Source: Pseudomonadota bacterium
GTDB taxonomy: Bacteria; Pseudomonadota; Gammaproteobacteria; Burkholderiales; Burkholderiaceae_C
Assembly: GCA_030538605.1 (NCBI GenBank)
Contig: JAUNTQ010000027.1
Coordinates: 1 to 36,914, forward strand
Reading direction: 5' to 3'
DNA: 36,914 nucleotides
Under the pieces are notes generated by a model. The model had not been told where the DNA came from and ran no database searches. It saw only the letters and a list, made by a program, of their open reading frames with translations. Both the position numbers and the translations under genes were made by a program. Numbering within the stretch: position 1 is the first letter of the stretch; each line of letters starts with the position of its first letter. Below are positions 1 through 8,033 of the stretch, one piece after another.

Positions 1-1
1 C

Positions 2-625
2 GTGCGCGAGATCGTCATCAACACCGCCTGGCTGGGCGAGCAGATTGAGAGCCATATTGGCCGAAAGCGCTTGTCTGATAGGTGCGAACAGCTATCAAAT
101 GAGGAGCAATCGACCATCCGCTTCTCGTCCGAAGGCCGCGACTTCGGCTACGCGCTGGAAACCGCTGGCGGCATTGCGCGCGCGCTGCCGCTGCTGGCGC
201 CGCACGAGGGCAGCGTGTTCTGGGTCATGGCGGGCGACATCTTCGCGCCCGGCTTTGCCGTCACCGCTGCGGCGGCGCAGCGCTTTGCCGCCTCGGGCAA
301 GCTGGCGCACCTGTGGCTGGTGCCCAACCCGGCGCACAACCCGGCGGGCGATTTCGGCCTGGCACCTGACGGCCTGGCGCTGAACGACGCGCCCGCCGGC
401 GGCGTGCGCCACACCTTCAGCACCATCGCGCTGTACCGCCGGGCGCTGTTCGAGCCGCCGTGGTGCGACATCCTGCCCGGCAACCCGCAAGGCAGCGCCG
501 TGCCGCTGGCGCCGCTGCTGCGCCGCGCCGTGGCGGCAGGCCGGGTCAGCGCCGAGCTTTATGCAGGGCAATGGGTGGACGTGGGCACGCCCGAGCGGCT
601 GGCGGCGCTGAACGCGCGCGCCTGA
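2..625 (+). CDS. MurU-like nucleotidyltransferase, 5' end outside window
   Basis: This is the C-terminal 207 residues of a sugar-1-phosphate nucleotidyltransferase; the true start lies before the window. The fragment has VINTAWLGEQIE, SEGRDFGYALETAGGI and the metal-binding-type VMAGDI segment. It ends with a GQWVDVGTPERL motif, as in the MurU/RmlA-like family. MurU transfers UMP to N-acetylmuramate-1-phosphate in the peptidoglycan recycling shortcut, so a role in making UDP-MurNAc is likely, but another NTP-sugar synthase cannot be excluded. An oddity is a stretch of about 12-15 residues (around KRLSDRCEQLSNEE) between the GEQIE helix and the SEGRDFG strand. It is encoded by sequence resembling an intergenic repeat found elsewhere in the window and is not expected in the family. 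The reading frame stays open. Confidence 0.8.
   Translation: MREIVINTAWLGEQIESHIGRKRLSDRCEQLSNEEQSTIRFSSEGRDFGYALETAGGIARALPLLAPHEGSVFWVMAGDIFAPGFAVTAAAAQRFAASGKLAHLWLVPNPAHNPAGDFGLAPDGLALNDAPAGGVRHTFSTIALYRRALFEPPWCDILPGNPQGSAVPLAPLLRRAVAAGRVSAELYAGQWVDVGTPERLAALNARA
67..100 (+). repeat. Family-2 short palindromic repeat inside coding sequence
   Basis: The segment reads GCGCTTGTCTGAT, then AGGTGCGAA, then CAGCTATCAAAT. It resembles the intergenic copies at 4083-4116 and 33602-33636, which share GCGCTTGT, a return arm, and AGCTA(T/C)(C/A)AAAT. Its return arm is degraded compared with those copies. It lies in frame in the nucleotidyltransferase gene. The repeat relation is seen by eye; the insertion event is inferred. 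Confidence 0.55.
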
Positions 626-638
626 GCCGTTTCCAGGT

Positions 639-815
639 TCAGCGCACCACGCCCAGATAGGCCATGGCGGCGCGGCGCAGCTCGGCGGCGTCGTGCGGCG
701 ACAGGCCGCGGCAGGCGTCGGCGCGCGCCATCAGCTGGGCGGCCACGTCGCCGCGCGGGGCGGGGGACGCGACCTGGGGGGCAGGCCACCAACGGGAGAA
801 GAAGGCGATCGACAT
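639..815 (-). CDS. Possible small hypothetical protein, 58 aa
   Basis: A minus-strand frame opens at an ATG (complement of 813-815) and runs to TGA at 639-641. It encodes a 58-residue protein beginning MSIAFFSRWWPAPQ and ending MAYLGVVR. The second half (DVAAQLMARADACRGLSPHDAAELRRAAMAY in outline) is a plausible amphipathic helical segment. No family is recognised. It is convergent with the nucleotidyltransferase, leaving a 13-nt gap. No clear Shine-Dalgarno sequence precedes the start. A TACAAT hexamer on the minus strand at 888-893 could be a -10 box about 70 nt upstream, without a good -35. It fills a space otherwise empty of genes, which favours it being real. Confidence 0.5.
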   Translation of the reverse strand: MSIAFFSRWWPAPQVASPAPRGDVAAQLMARADACRGLSPHDAAELRRAAMAYLGVVR

Positions 816-1010
816 GGGTGTTGAAAAAGCGCCTGGTTGATTGGCCAGACGCTTCGGTTGAGCCGGTGAATGCCCGGCGAAAGCGCCATTGTAGGGTTGA
901 CCTAGGGTTTTCCCTTATCAACAACGGCAAAGCCCTGCTGCCACAAGGCCGTACCGTGGCAAACGCACGCCAGAATGCGGCCTTTGCGCCACAGCGCCTT
1001 GTTGCCTGCC

Positions 1011-1862
1011 ATGCACATCCAGCTTTTGTCCGACCTGCATCTGGAAACCCACAGCGGCTTCGTGCCCCGGCCCGCGCCGGGGGCCGATGTGCTGGTGCTG
1101 GCGGGCGACATCGGCTCTTACCAGCGCGGCTCGGCGCTGGCCGCGCAGGGCGATGCCGACTTCGGTCTGGGCCGCTTTGCCGGCTGGCCGGTGCCCGTGC
1201 TGTATGTGCCGGGCAACCACGAATACGACGGGCTGGACTTCGACGCCACCCACGCCCGCCTGCAAACCGTGTGCGAGCGCCTGGGGCTGGTGTGGCTGGA
1301 GCGCGGGCAGGTGGTGCTGAACGGCGTGCGCTTCGTCGGCACCACGCTGTGGGCCGATTACGACGCGCTGGCCCCGCGCGGGCCCACGGCCACGCTGGCC
1401 GACCAGCTGCACGCGCGCCACAAGGCCTTTCGCGCGGCCAACCATTACCTGCGCATCGCCGCGGCCCGGCGCGGCGGCGAGCTGTTTCTGGCCGAGCCCA
1501 TGCGCGCGCAGGCGCTGGCCTGCCAGGCGTGGCTGCGCGCCGCGCTGGCCGAGCCGTTCGACGGGGCCACGGTGGTGGTCACCCACTTTGCGCCCAGCCT
1601 GCGCAGCCACGACCCGCGCTACGGCCTGGTGCCCGGCACGGCGGGCTTTTGCAACGCGCTGGACGACTTGCTGCCGCTGGCCGATGCGTGGCTGCACGGC
1701 CACCTGCACTGCCCGAGCGACTACCGCGCGGGTCGCTGCCGCGTGGTGGCCAACCCGCTGGGCTACGCCAGCAAGGGCGAGCAGGCGGGCTTTGTGCCCG
1801 AGCGCGTGATCGAGCTGCCTTCTGGCGCGTCAAGCGGCCCCATGAAGCCGCCCGCGCCTTGA
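1011..1862 (+). CDS. Calcineurin-like metallophosphoesterase
   Basis: The 283-residue protein has the full metallophosphoesterase signature: DLH at residues 8-10, GD at 32-33, GNHE at 68-71, VTHFAPS in the C-terminal half and GHLH near residue 230. These residues bind the two metals and the phosphate, so hydrolysis of a phosphomono- or diester is expected; the substrate is unknown. No signal peptide is present, so it is cytoplasmic. The frame extends 12 codons further upstream, but the ATG at 1011 starts directly on the first beta-strand (MHIQLLSDLH) and is preferred. It is monocistronic by spacing, with 84 nt to the next gene. Confidence 0.85.
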   Translation: MHIQLLSDLHLETHSGFVPRPAPGADVLVLAGDIGSYQRGSALAAQGDADFGLGRFAGWPVPVLYVPGNHEYDGLDFDATHARLQTVCERLGLVWLERGQVVLNGVRFVGTTLWADYDALAPRGPTATLADQLHARHKAFRAANHYLRIAAARRGGELFLAEPMRAQALACQAWLRAALAEPFDGATVVVTHFAPSLRSHDPRYGLVPGTAGFCNALDDLLPLADAWLHGHLHCPSDYRAGRCRVVANPLGYASKGEQAGFVPERVIELPSGASSGPMKPPAP

Positions 1863-1946
1863 CATGCCGCACGCTGGCGATGCCCCTGCGGGCGTAGACT
1901 TGTTGGGCCAATCCGGCTTTGCTCACCCCCCCAAGAGGAGACCCTG

Positions 1947-2369
1947 ATGAAGATTCTTCTGGCCGTTGACGGCAGCTCGTACACCAAGAAGATGCTGGCC
2001 TACCTGGCCACGCACGAAGCGTTTCTGAACGAGGCGGCCGACGTGACCGCCTTCACCGTGCAAAGCGCCCTGCCCCCGCGCGCACGCGCCGCCGTGGGCA
2101 AGGAAGTGGTGGACGGCTATTACGCCGACGAAGCCGCCAAGGTGCTGGCACCGGTGAAGAAGTTTCTGGCGCGCCACGGCGTGGCGCTGAAAACGGCCTG
2201 GAAAGTCGGCCCCGCAGGCGAGACCATCGCCAAGTTCGCCGACGCGGGCCATTTCGACTTGCTGATGATGGGCTCGCACGGCAACAGCGCGCTGGGCAAC
2301 CTGGTGATGGGATCGGTGGCCACGCGCGTGCTGGCCAACTGCAAGGTGCCGGTGTTGTTGGTCAGGTAA
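1947..2369 (+). CDS. Universal stress protein, UspA family
   Basis: A 140-residue single-domain UspA protein. It opens with the typical strand MKILLAVDGSSYTKKML and ends with the ATP-binding signature GSHGNSALGNLVMGS (G-x2-G-x9-G-S), then VATRVLANCKVPVLLVR. This subtype usually binds ATP and acts as a stress-linked cytoplasmic dimer. The start is supported by AAGAGGAG about 6-8 nt before ATG. It stands alone between the metallophosphoesterase and two repeats (2402-2436 and 2450-2525) that may serve as its transcription end. Confidence 0.92.
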   Translation: MKILLAVDGSSYTKKMLAYLATHEAFLNEAADVTAFTVQSALPPRARAAVGKEVVDGYYADEAAKVLAPVKKFLARHGVALKTAWKVGPAGETIAKFADAGHFDLLMMGSHGNSALGNLVMGSVATRVLANCKVPVLLVR

Positions 2370-2401
2370 GCCGGTCTGAGCCGTCCCCCGCAGACGTCTT
2401 T

Positions 2402-2436
2402 GCAGGCTGGGTAGAGCGCAGCGAAACCCAGCCTGC
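2402..2436. repeat. Short hairpin repeat (GCTGGGTAGAGCG family), single unit
   Basis: GCAGGCTGGGT at 2402-2412 pairs with ACCCAGCCTGC at 2426-2436, giving an 11-bp perfect stem around AGAGCGCAGCGAA. The unit is the same as each arm of the larger inverted repeat at 9617-9700. It lies 32 nt after the usp stop. No T-run follows directly. Confidence 0.75.
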
Positions 2437-2449
2437 CAAATAAAATGAT

Positions 2450-2525
2450 AGCTGCTTGCGTACGTTTTAAAACGATTTCAATATGAAAATTATCTGAAAT
2501 CCTTTTAAAACGTATGCAAGCAGCT
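2450..2525. repeat. Family-1 intergenic palindrome, copy 1
   Basis: A 76-bp palindrome opening AGCTGCTTGCGTACG and closing with a near-exact complement ending GCAAGCAGCT. An inner stem of GATTTCA-type sequence surrounds an AT-rich centre. It is followed by TCTCTTTTT, so it can act as a terminator on the plus strand after usp. One arm mismatch is seen (GCGTACG against CGTATGC). Other copies are at 9779, 13170, 18739, 20078, 24832 and 29731. Confidence 0.9.
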
Positions 2526-2645
2526 TCTCTTTTTGTTTGTTGCTCAAGCCACTCCGCAGCCCGCGCCAAGCGCCACGCAAACCCCGACGACAGCAGTGGC
2601 GCGGGGCGCTCGCTATCATGGGCCGCTCTTTTTGCCTGCCCCCGC

Positions 2646-3152
2646 ATGTTGCCCGCCTCGCCTGCCCTGCCCGCTTTCACCGCCTTGCAGTTCCGGGCCG
2701 CGCTGGGCATGTTCGCCACGGGAGTGACCATCGTCACCGCGCGCACGGCTGCGGGCGCGCCGGTGGGGCTGACGGCCAACTCGTTCAACTCCGTGTCGGT
2801 GTCGCCGCCGCTGGTGCTGTGGAGCCTGAGCCAGCGCTCCGCCTCGCTGCACGCCTTCAGCACCGGCACGCACTACGCCATCAACGTGCTCGCGGCTGAC
2901 CAGCAGGCGCTGGCCACGCGCTTTGCCACGCCCGCGCTTGACCGCTTTGAAGGCGTCGCCTGGCGCCCCGGCGTGGCGGGCGCGCCGCTGATCGAGGGCG
3001 CAGCCGCGCACTTCGAGTGCTTCAACAAAAGCCGTTATGTCGAAGGCGATCACGTCATCTTCGTCGGCCAGGTGGAGCACTGCGACCACATGCCGGGCGC
3101 ATCGCCGTTGCTGTTTCACGGCGGGCGTTTCTATGTCGAGCACCCGCTGTGA
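2646..3152 (+). CDS. Flavin reductase family protein (FMN-binding split barrel)
   Basis: A 168-residue protein of the HpaC/NtaB-like flavin reductase family. The segment FRAALGMFATGVTIVTA, followed by VGLTANSFNSVSVSPPL and VLWSLSQRSASLHAF, is the family core that binds FMN. The C-terminal part has EGDHVIFVGQVEH and GGRFY, also typical. Such enzymes reduce free FMN with NAD(P)H for a partner monooxygenase; no monooxygenase lies next to it, so the partner is unknown. The open frame runs back into the palindromic repeat at 2450-2525, but the ATG at 2646 sits at the expected N-terminus. Its stop overlaps the GTG start of the next gene by 4 nt. Confidence 0.88.
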   Translation: MLPASPALPAFTALQFRAALGMFATGVTIVTARTAAGAPVGLTANSFNSVSVSPPLVLWSLSQRSASLHAFSTGTHYAINVLAADQQALATRFATPALDRFEGVAWRPGVAGAPLIEGAAAHFECFNKSRYVEGDHVIFVGQVEHCDHMPGASPLLFHGGRFYVEHPL

Positions 3153-4075
3153 CCCCGCCCGTGATTGAGCGGCGCGACCACCTGGACGGCCGCGCCATTG
3201 CCATCCTGCTGGCGTGCTGCCTGTTCTGGGGCGTGCAGCAGGTGCTCATCAAGGCCACCCTGCCCGAGGTGCCGCCCGTGTTCCAGGCCGCGCTGCGCTT
3301 CGTGGGCGCGGCGCTGCTGCTGTGGGCCTGGTGCGCGTGGCGCGGCGTGCGCCTGACGGGGCGCGATGGCACGCTGTGGCCCGGCCTGCTGGCGGGGCTT
3401 CTGTTTGCGCTTGAATTTGCCGCGCTGTACGTGGGGCTGCAATACACGCCCGCCTCGCGGCTGACGGTGTTTCTCTACACCTCGCCCTTCTGGGTGGCGC
3501 TGGTGCTGCCGCTGCTGGTGCCTGCCGAGCGCCTGTCGCGCGCGCAGTGGGCGGGGCTGGTGTGCGCCTTCGTGGGCGTGGCCTTTGCGCTGCGCGAGGG
3601 CTTCATGCACGGCGGCGCGGGGCTGACCTGGCGCGGCGACCTGCTGGGCTTGGCCGCGGGCGCGCTGTGGGGGCTGACCACGGTGGTCATCCGCGCCTCT
3701 GCCATGGCGCGCGCCACGGCAGAGAAGGTGCTGCTGTTCCAGGTGGCCGTCGCCGCGCTGCTGCTGCCCGTGCTGTCGCTGGCGCTGGGCGAGCGCTGGC
3801 AGTGGCAGTTCAGCGCCTTTGCGGCCACCTCGCTGGCGCTGCAAACCGTGGTGGGTGCGTTTGCCAGCTACCTGGCGTGGATGTGGCTGCTCACGCGCTA
3901 CCCGGCCACGCGCATCTCGGCCTTCGTCTTTTTCACCCCGCTGTTCGCGCTGGCCGCGGGCGCGCTGTGGCTGAAAGAGCCGCTCACCCCCACGCTGCTG
4001 GCCGCGCTGGCGCTGGTGGCGGCAGGCATCGTGCTGGTGAACCGGCGCGCACCTGCGCCATTGCAAGAAAAATAG
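3149..4075 (+). CDS. EamA/DMT family transporter
   Basis: A 308-residue membrane protein with about ten predicted helices in two EamA repeats. The first repeat begins IAILLACCLFWGVQQVLIKA and the second begins GLAAGALWGLTTVVIRASA. The drug/metabolite transporter superfamily usually exports or imports small metabolites; the substrate is not predictable here. I chose the GTG at 3149 because it overlaps the flavin reductase stop as GTGA, a sign of translational coupling. A GTG at 3161 is an alternative. The frame open further upstream is a shadow of the flavin reductase. The last residues (NRRAPAPLQEK) are a short cytoplasmic tail. Confidence 0.88.
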   Translation: MTPPVIERRDHLDGRAIAILLACCLFWGVQQVLIKATLPEVPPVFQAALRFVGAALLLWAWCAWRGVRLTGRDGTLWPGLLAGLLFALEFAALYVGLQYTPASRLTVFLYTSPFWVALVLPLLVPAERLSRAQWAGLVCAFVGVAFALREGFMHGGAGLTWRGDLLGLAAGALWGLTTVVIRASAMARATAEKVLLFQVAVAALLLPVLSLALGERWQWQFSAFAATSLALQTVVGAFASYLAWMWLLTRYPATRISAFVFFTPLFALAAGALWLKEPLTPTLLAALALVAAGIVLVNRRAPAPLQEK

Positions 4076-4081
4076 GCCTTT

Positions 4082-4118
4082 GGCGCTTGTATATCAAGCG
4101 CAAGGCGCTATCAAATAA
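4082..4118. repeat. Family-2 short palindromic repeat
   Basis: GCGCTTG (4083-4089) and CAAGCGC (4095-4101) form a 7-bp perfect stem with a 5-nt loop. They are followed by AAGGCGCTATCAAATA. It lies in the 49-nt gap between the convergent EamA and binding-protein genes. The same arrangement is seen at 33601-33636. Confidence 0.75.
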
Positions 4119-4124
4119 TGCATA

Positions 4125-4856
4125 TCAGGCGGCAGGCGCCACCGCCGCGCCCTGGATGCCGTGGCGCCTCAGCGCGTCGGCGACGAAGCCGCTGGCCTTC
4201 ATGTCTTCGACGAACGCCGCCAGCGCGGCCTGCGCTGCGTCGCCCCGGCCAGCGGGCGTGCCCATCGCCTGCTGAATCACCATGAAGCGTCCCGGCAGCA
4301 GGCGCAGGCCGCCGAGGCGCGCGGCATCGGCTTCGAGCTGCTGCTTCACGCCTGCGGCCACGTCGGCGTGTTGCTCGATGAAGGTGGGCACCACGGCGGG
4401 CGAGCTGGCGGCGCGCTCGATCGCTGCGTGCTTCAGCTCGCGCGAGAGAAACAGGTCGTAAGCGCTGCCCTGCCCCACCATCACGCGGCGACCGGGCGCA
4501 TCGACCTCGGCGTTGCCCTTGAGCGGCGAATCCTGCCGCACCAGATACGCGCCCTCGATCAGCACATAGGGCGCGGTGAAGCGAATGCCCTCGCCCCGCA
4601 GCGGGTCGATGGCGAAGAAGCCGACGTCGGCCTGGCTGGCGCGCACCGCATCGACCGAGGCCTTGGCGGTGTCGAACACCACCAGCTCGCAGGCCACGCC
4701 CAGGCGCTCGGCCAGGGCGCGCGCCAGGTCGATGGACACGCCCGCCGGCTCGCCGGCTGCGTTGCGCCCGGCGAGGATGGGGTTGCCCAGGTTGATGCTG
4801 GCGCGCAGCACGCCGGTGGGGGTGAAGGCGCGGGTGGTGTCGGGGGAAAGGGTCAT
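4125..4856 (-). CDS. Solute-binding protein family 3 domain, no signal peptide
   Basis: A 243-residue protein of the amino-acid-type solute-binding family (SBP_bac_3). Typical elements are GVLRASINLGNPI, GVSIDLARALAERLGV, ASQADVGFFAIDPLRGEGIRFTAPYVLIEGAYLV and MVGQGSAYDLFL. Normally such proteins are exported to the periplasm and feed an ABC permease. Here the N-terminus is MTLSPDTTRAFTPTGVL, with no hydrophobic signal and no lipobox. No permease or ATPase genes are adjacent. It may act in the cytoplasm as a ligand-binding or enzymatic domain, or the start may be misplaced, although no better upstream start is seen. It lies 61 nt after the LysR gene on the same strand. Confidence 0.8.
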   Translation of the reverse strand: MTLSPDTTRAFTPTGVLRASINLGNPILAGRNAAGEPAGVSIDLARALAERLGVACELVVFDTAKASVDAVRASQADVGFFAIDPLRGEGIRFTAPYVLIEGAYLVRQDSPLKGNAEVDAPGRRVMVGQGSAYDLFLSRELKHAAIERAASSPAVVPTFIEQHADVAAGVKQQLEADAARLGGLRLLPGRFMVIQQAMGTPAGRGDAAQAALAAFVEDMKASGFVADALRRHGIQGAAVAPAA

Positions 4857-4917
4857 GCGGCTTCCTTGGGTGGCAAAAAAGGCGAAGGGGGCGCTTGAGG
4901 ATAGCTTCCGGGCAGCG

Positions 4918-5820
4918 TCATTCCTCGAACCCGGCCGGCCCGAGCACGGCCTTCAGGTAGTCGACGAAGGAGGCGATGCGGGCCGACAGCGCGGTGTTGC
5001 GGTAGTACACGGCGTGAATGGGCTGGCGCACCGGCAGCGTCTGGCGCGCCAGCACGGGCCGCAGCCGGCCTTCGCGCCGGTCGGCCTGCGTCATGAAATC
5101 CGACAGGCACACGATGCCCTGGCCCTGCAGGGCCAGCTGGCGCAGGGTTTCGCCGCTGGCGGCGCGAATGGCCGGGCGCACGTGCAGCGGCTGGCCGTCG
5201 GCCGTGTGCAGCGGCCACTCGTTGAGCGATTCGGGCTGGGTGAAACCCAGCAGCGCGTGGCGCGCCAGGCCCTCCACCGTGCGCGGCTGGCCGTGCGCCT
5301 GCAGGTAGGCGGGCGCTGCCAGCACGCGCAGGCGGCTGGTGGCGATGGGGGCGGCGTGCAGCGTGGAGTCGCGCAGCGCGCCGATGCGGATGGCCACGTC
5401 GGTGCGGCGCTCCAGCAGGTCGGTGATGCCCTCGTTGCTGACCAGCTCCAGCGCCACGTGTGGGTAGCGCGCGTGGTAGCCGGCCAGCAGCGGCACCACC
5501 ACGTGCAGCATGAAGGGGGTGGCCGCGTCCACCCGCAAGGGGCCGGCAGGGGCGTGGCGGCGCGCGGCCATGTCTTCTTCGGTGGCCTCCACGGCGGCGA
5601 CGATCTGGCGCGCGCGCGCCAGATAGGCCTGGCCTTCGTCCGTCAGCGCCAGGCGGCGCGTGGTGCGGTTCAGCAGCGTGGTTTGCAGCTTGTCCTCCAG
5701 CCGTGCCAGGCTGCGGCTGGTGGCCGACACGGCCTGCCCCAGCCGGTCGGCCGCGGCCGTGAGAGAGCCGGCCTCCACCACGGCGATGAAGGTCTGCATC
5801 TCGTCGAGCGTGGTTTTCAT
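4918..5820 (-). CDS. LysR family transcriptional regulator
   Basis: A 300-residue LysR-type regulator. The N-terminal winged helix-turn-helix is DEMQTFIAVVEAGSLTAAADRLG, then SATSRSLARLEDKL and LLNRTTRRLALTDEG. The effector domain starts near residue 90 (GPLRVDAATPFML). The subfamily (R-RLALTDEG, DVAIRIG, LNEWPL) matches the group that includes E. coli YafC. I use the ATG at 5820; a frame open 19 codons upstream (to 5877) lacks family sequence. It is divergent from a DkgB-type aldo/keto reductase, the same pairing as yafC-dkgB, so control of that gene is likely. A T-N11-A dyad lies directly upstream. Confidence 0.9.
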   Translation of the reverse strand: MKTTLDEMQTFIAVVEAGSLTAAADRLGQAVSATSRSLARLEDKLQTTLLNRTTRRLALTDEGQAYLARARQIVAAVEATEEDMAARRHAPAGPLRVDAATPFMLHVVVPLLAGYHARYPHVALELVSNEGITDLLERRTDVAIRIGALRDSTLHAAPIATSRLRVLAAPAYLQAHGQPRTVEGLARHALLGFTQPESLNEWPLHTADGQPLHVRPAIRAASGETLRQLALQGQGIVCLSDFMTQADRREGRLRPVLARQTLPVRQPIHAVYYRNTALSARIASFVDYLKAVLGPAGFEE

Positions 5821-5822
5821 TA

Positions 5823-5837
5823 TTGCTGTTATAGCAA
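5823..5837. promoter_or_regulatory. Candidate LysR box in the divergent control region
   Basis: TTGCTGTTATAGCAA is a perfect 5-bp inverted repeat that contains T-N11-A, the form of LysR-type recognition sites. It lies 2 nt upstream of the LysR start codon and about 90 nt upstream of the aldo/keto reductase, which would suit autorepression. Function is inferred. Confidence 0.4.
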
Positions 5838-5926
5838 ATATGTTTTCTTCAATCAGGTGTTTTTCATCAAAAGACATGGGCGCACACTCGCCGCCCTGAC
5901 ATTCACTTCACGACAGGACTCGCACC

Positions 5927-6736
5927 ATGAACACCCTTCCTTCCTTTGGCGTGGGCACCTTCCGGCTTCAGGGCCAGGCCGCCATCGATTCCGTGCGCAA
6001 CGCGCTCGACGTGGGCTACCGCGCCATCGACACGGCGCAGATCTACGGCAACGAGGCCGAGGTGGGCGAGGCCATCGCCGCGGCGGGCGTGCCGCGCGAT
6101 CAGCTGTTCATCACCACCAAGATCTGGGTCGACCATTACGCCAGCGACAAGCTGATCCCCAGCCTGAAGGAAAGCCTGCGCAAGCTGCGCACCGAGCGCG
6201 TCGACCTCACGCTGATCCACTGGCCGGCGCCGCAAAAAGGCGTGCCGCTGCCCGACTACATGGCCGCGCTGGCCGAGGCCAAGGCCGAGGGGCTGACCGG
6301 GCTGATCGGCGTGTCCAACTTCAACATCGCGCTCACCCAACAGGCCATGGACGTGGTGGGCGCGGGCGAAATCGCCACCAACCAGATCGAACTCAGCCCC
6401 TACCTGCAAAACCGCCGGCTCGCGGCCTTTTTGCAGGCGCAGGGCATCCGCGTCACCTCGTACATGACGCTGGCCTACGGCAAGGTGCTGAAAGACCCGG
6501 TGATCCAGGCCATTGCCCACCGCCACCAGGCCACGCCCGCGCAGGTGGCGCTGGCCTGGGCCTTGCAGCTGGGGTATGCGGTGATTCCGTCGTCCACCCG
6601 GCGCGAGAACCTCGCCAGCAACTTGCTGGCGCGCGATCTGCGCCTTGACGAAGCCGACATGGCCGAGATCGCTGCGCTGGAGCGCAACGGCCGCGAAGTC
6701 AGCCCCGAGGGGCTGGCACCCGCGTGGGATGAATGA
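5927..6736 (+). CDS. dkgB: Aldo/keto reductase, 2,5-diketo-gluconate/methylglyoxal reductase type
   Basis: A 269-residue aldo/keto reductase (AKR5-like, TIM barrel). The catalytic tetrad is visible: Asp35 and Tyr40 in [17 protein letters not shown], Lys65 in ITTKIW and His98 in LIHWP. The NADPH-binding end has [17 protein letters not shown]. The family reduces small aldehydes and ketones such as methylglyoxal or 2,5-diketo-D-gluconate. AGGA lies about 10 nt before the ATG. Divergence from a YafC-like LysR gene supports the dkgB assignment; the exact substrate is inferred. An MFS exporter follows 86 nt downstream on the same strand. Confidence 0.85.
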   Translation: MNTLPSFGVGTFRLQGQAAIDSVRNALDVGYRAIDTAQIYGNEAEVGEAIAAAGVPRDQLFITTKIWVDHYASDKLIPSLKESLRKLRTERVDLTLIHWPAPQKGVPLPDYMAALAEAKAEGLTGLIGVSNFNIALTQQAMDVVGAGEIATNQIELSPYLQNRRLAAFLQAQGIRVTSYMTLAYGKVLKDPVIQAIAHRHQATPAQVALAWALQLGYAVIPSSTRRENLASNLLARDLRLDEADMAEIAALERNGREVSPEGLAPAWDE

Positions 6737-6822
6737 AACACGGCTGACCGGCCCACGGCCTTTTCGGATTTCTTGACCTTTTGCGCCTGCCCGCCTGCGG
6801 GTGGCGCGCACGGACGATCTTC

Positions 6823-8007
6823 ATGACCACCCTCGCAAGCCCCTCTTCTTCTGCTTCCATGGCGCGCACGCTCAACCCCACCTGGCCGCTGCTGGCGCTG
6901 GCCATTGGCGCCTTCGGCATCGGCACCACCGAATTCGCCCCCATGGGCCTGCTGCCCGTCATCGCCGAAGGCGTGCAGGCCACCATTCCCGAGGCCGGCA
7001 TGCTGGTCACCGCCTACGCCCTGGGCGTGATGCTGGGCGCGCCGGTGATGACGCTGCTGTTTGGCCGCCTGCGCGTGAAAACCGCGCTGATGACGCTGAT
7101 GGGCATCTTCGTGGCCGGTAACCTGCTGTCGGCCGTGGCCCCCGGTTATTGGAGCCTGCTGGCCGCGCGCCTGGTCACCAGCCTGAACCACGGCGCCTTC
7201 TTCGGCCTGGGGTCGGTGGTGGCGGCCAGCCTGGTGCCGCCGCACAAGCGTGCCAGCGCGGTGGCCATGATGTTCATGGGGCTGACGGTGGCCAACATCG
7301 GCGGCGTGCCCGCCGCCGCCTGGATCGGCCAGCAGATCGGCTGGCGCATGGCCTTTGCCGCCACGGCGGGGCTGGGCGTGCTGGCCATCGTGGCGCTGGC
7401 GCTCACGCTGCCGCGCGGCGAAGCGGGCCGCATGCCCGACGTGCGCCGCGAGCTGCGCGTGCTGGCCCGCCCGCAGGTGCTGCTGGCGCTCGGCGTGACG
7501 GTGATGGGCGCGGGCGCCATGTTCACGCTCTACACCTACGTGGCCCCCATGCTGCACAGCGAGACCGGTGCCTCCAGCGGCGTGGTGACCCTGGCGCTGG
7601 TGCTGATCGGCGTGGGCTTCACGGTCGGCAACTGGCTGGGCGGGCGGCTGTCGGAGTGGTCGCTGGATGGCGCCACCCGCCTGTTTCTGGCCGCGCTGGC
7701 GCTCATCATGCTGGCCTTGCCGCTGCTGCTGCCCAGCACGGTGGGCGCGCTGGCCGGTCTGCTCATCTGGGGTGCGGCGGCCTTCGCCATCGTGCCGCCC
7801 GTGCAGACGCGCGTGATGCAGGCCGCTGCCGACGCGCCCGGGCTGGCCTCGTCGGTCAACATCGGCGCGTTCAACCTGGGCAACGCCGTGGGCGCGGCAG
7901 CGGGGGGCGCGGTGATCGCCGCCGGCTGGGGCTATGCCGCCGTGCCGCTGGCCGGTGCCGCGCTGGCCGCCGCCGGTCTGGTGCTGGCGTGGCGGGGCAC
8001 GCGTTGA
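6823..8007 (+). CDS. MFS transporter, DHA1 AraJ/YdhP-like
   Basis: A protein of about 394 residues with 12 predicted helices. GAFGIGTTEFAPMGLLP in helix 1 is characteristic of the AraJ/YdeA/YdhP branch of the major facilitator superfamily. Helix 4-5 sequences (LVTSLNHGAFFGLGSVVA) and the late GAFNLGNAVGAAAGG also fit. These act as proton-driven exporters of sugars, purines or drugs; the substrate here is unknown. I use the ATG at 6823 (MTTLASPSSS). ATG 6859 (MARTLNPTW) is nearer the first helix and equally possible. It may be cotranscribed with the aldo/keto reductase. Confidence 0.87.
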   Translation: MTTLASPSSSASMARTLNPTWPLLALAIGAFGIGTTEFAPMGLLPVIAEGVQATIPEAGMLVTAYALGVMLGAPVMTLLFGRLRVKTALMTLMGIFVAGNLLSAVAPGYWSLLAARLVTSLNHGAFFGLGSVVAASLVPPHKRASAVAMMFMGLTVANIGGVPAAAWIGQQIGWRMAFAATAGLGVLAIVALALTLPRGEAGRMPDVRRELRVLARPQVLLALGVTVMGAGAMFTLYTYVAPMLHSETGASSGVVTLALVLIGVGFTVGNWLGGRLSEWSLDGATRLFLAALALIMLALPLLLPSTVGALAGLLIWGAAAFAIVPPVQTRVMQAAADAPGLASSVNIGAFNLGNAVGAAAGGAVIAAGWGYAAVPLAGAALAAAGLVLAWRGTR

Positions 8008-8033
8008 AGGCGGGCGCACATGCCGGGCCGCTG

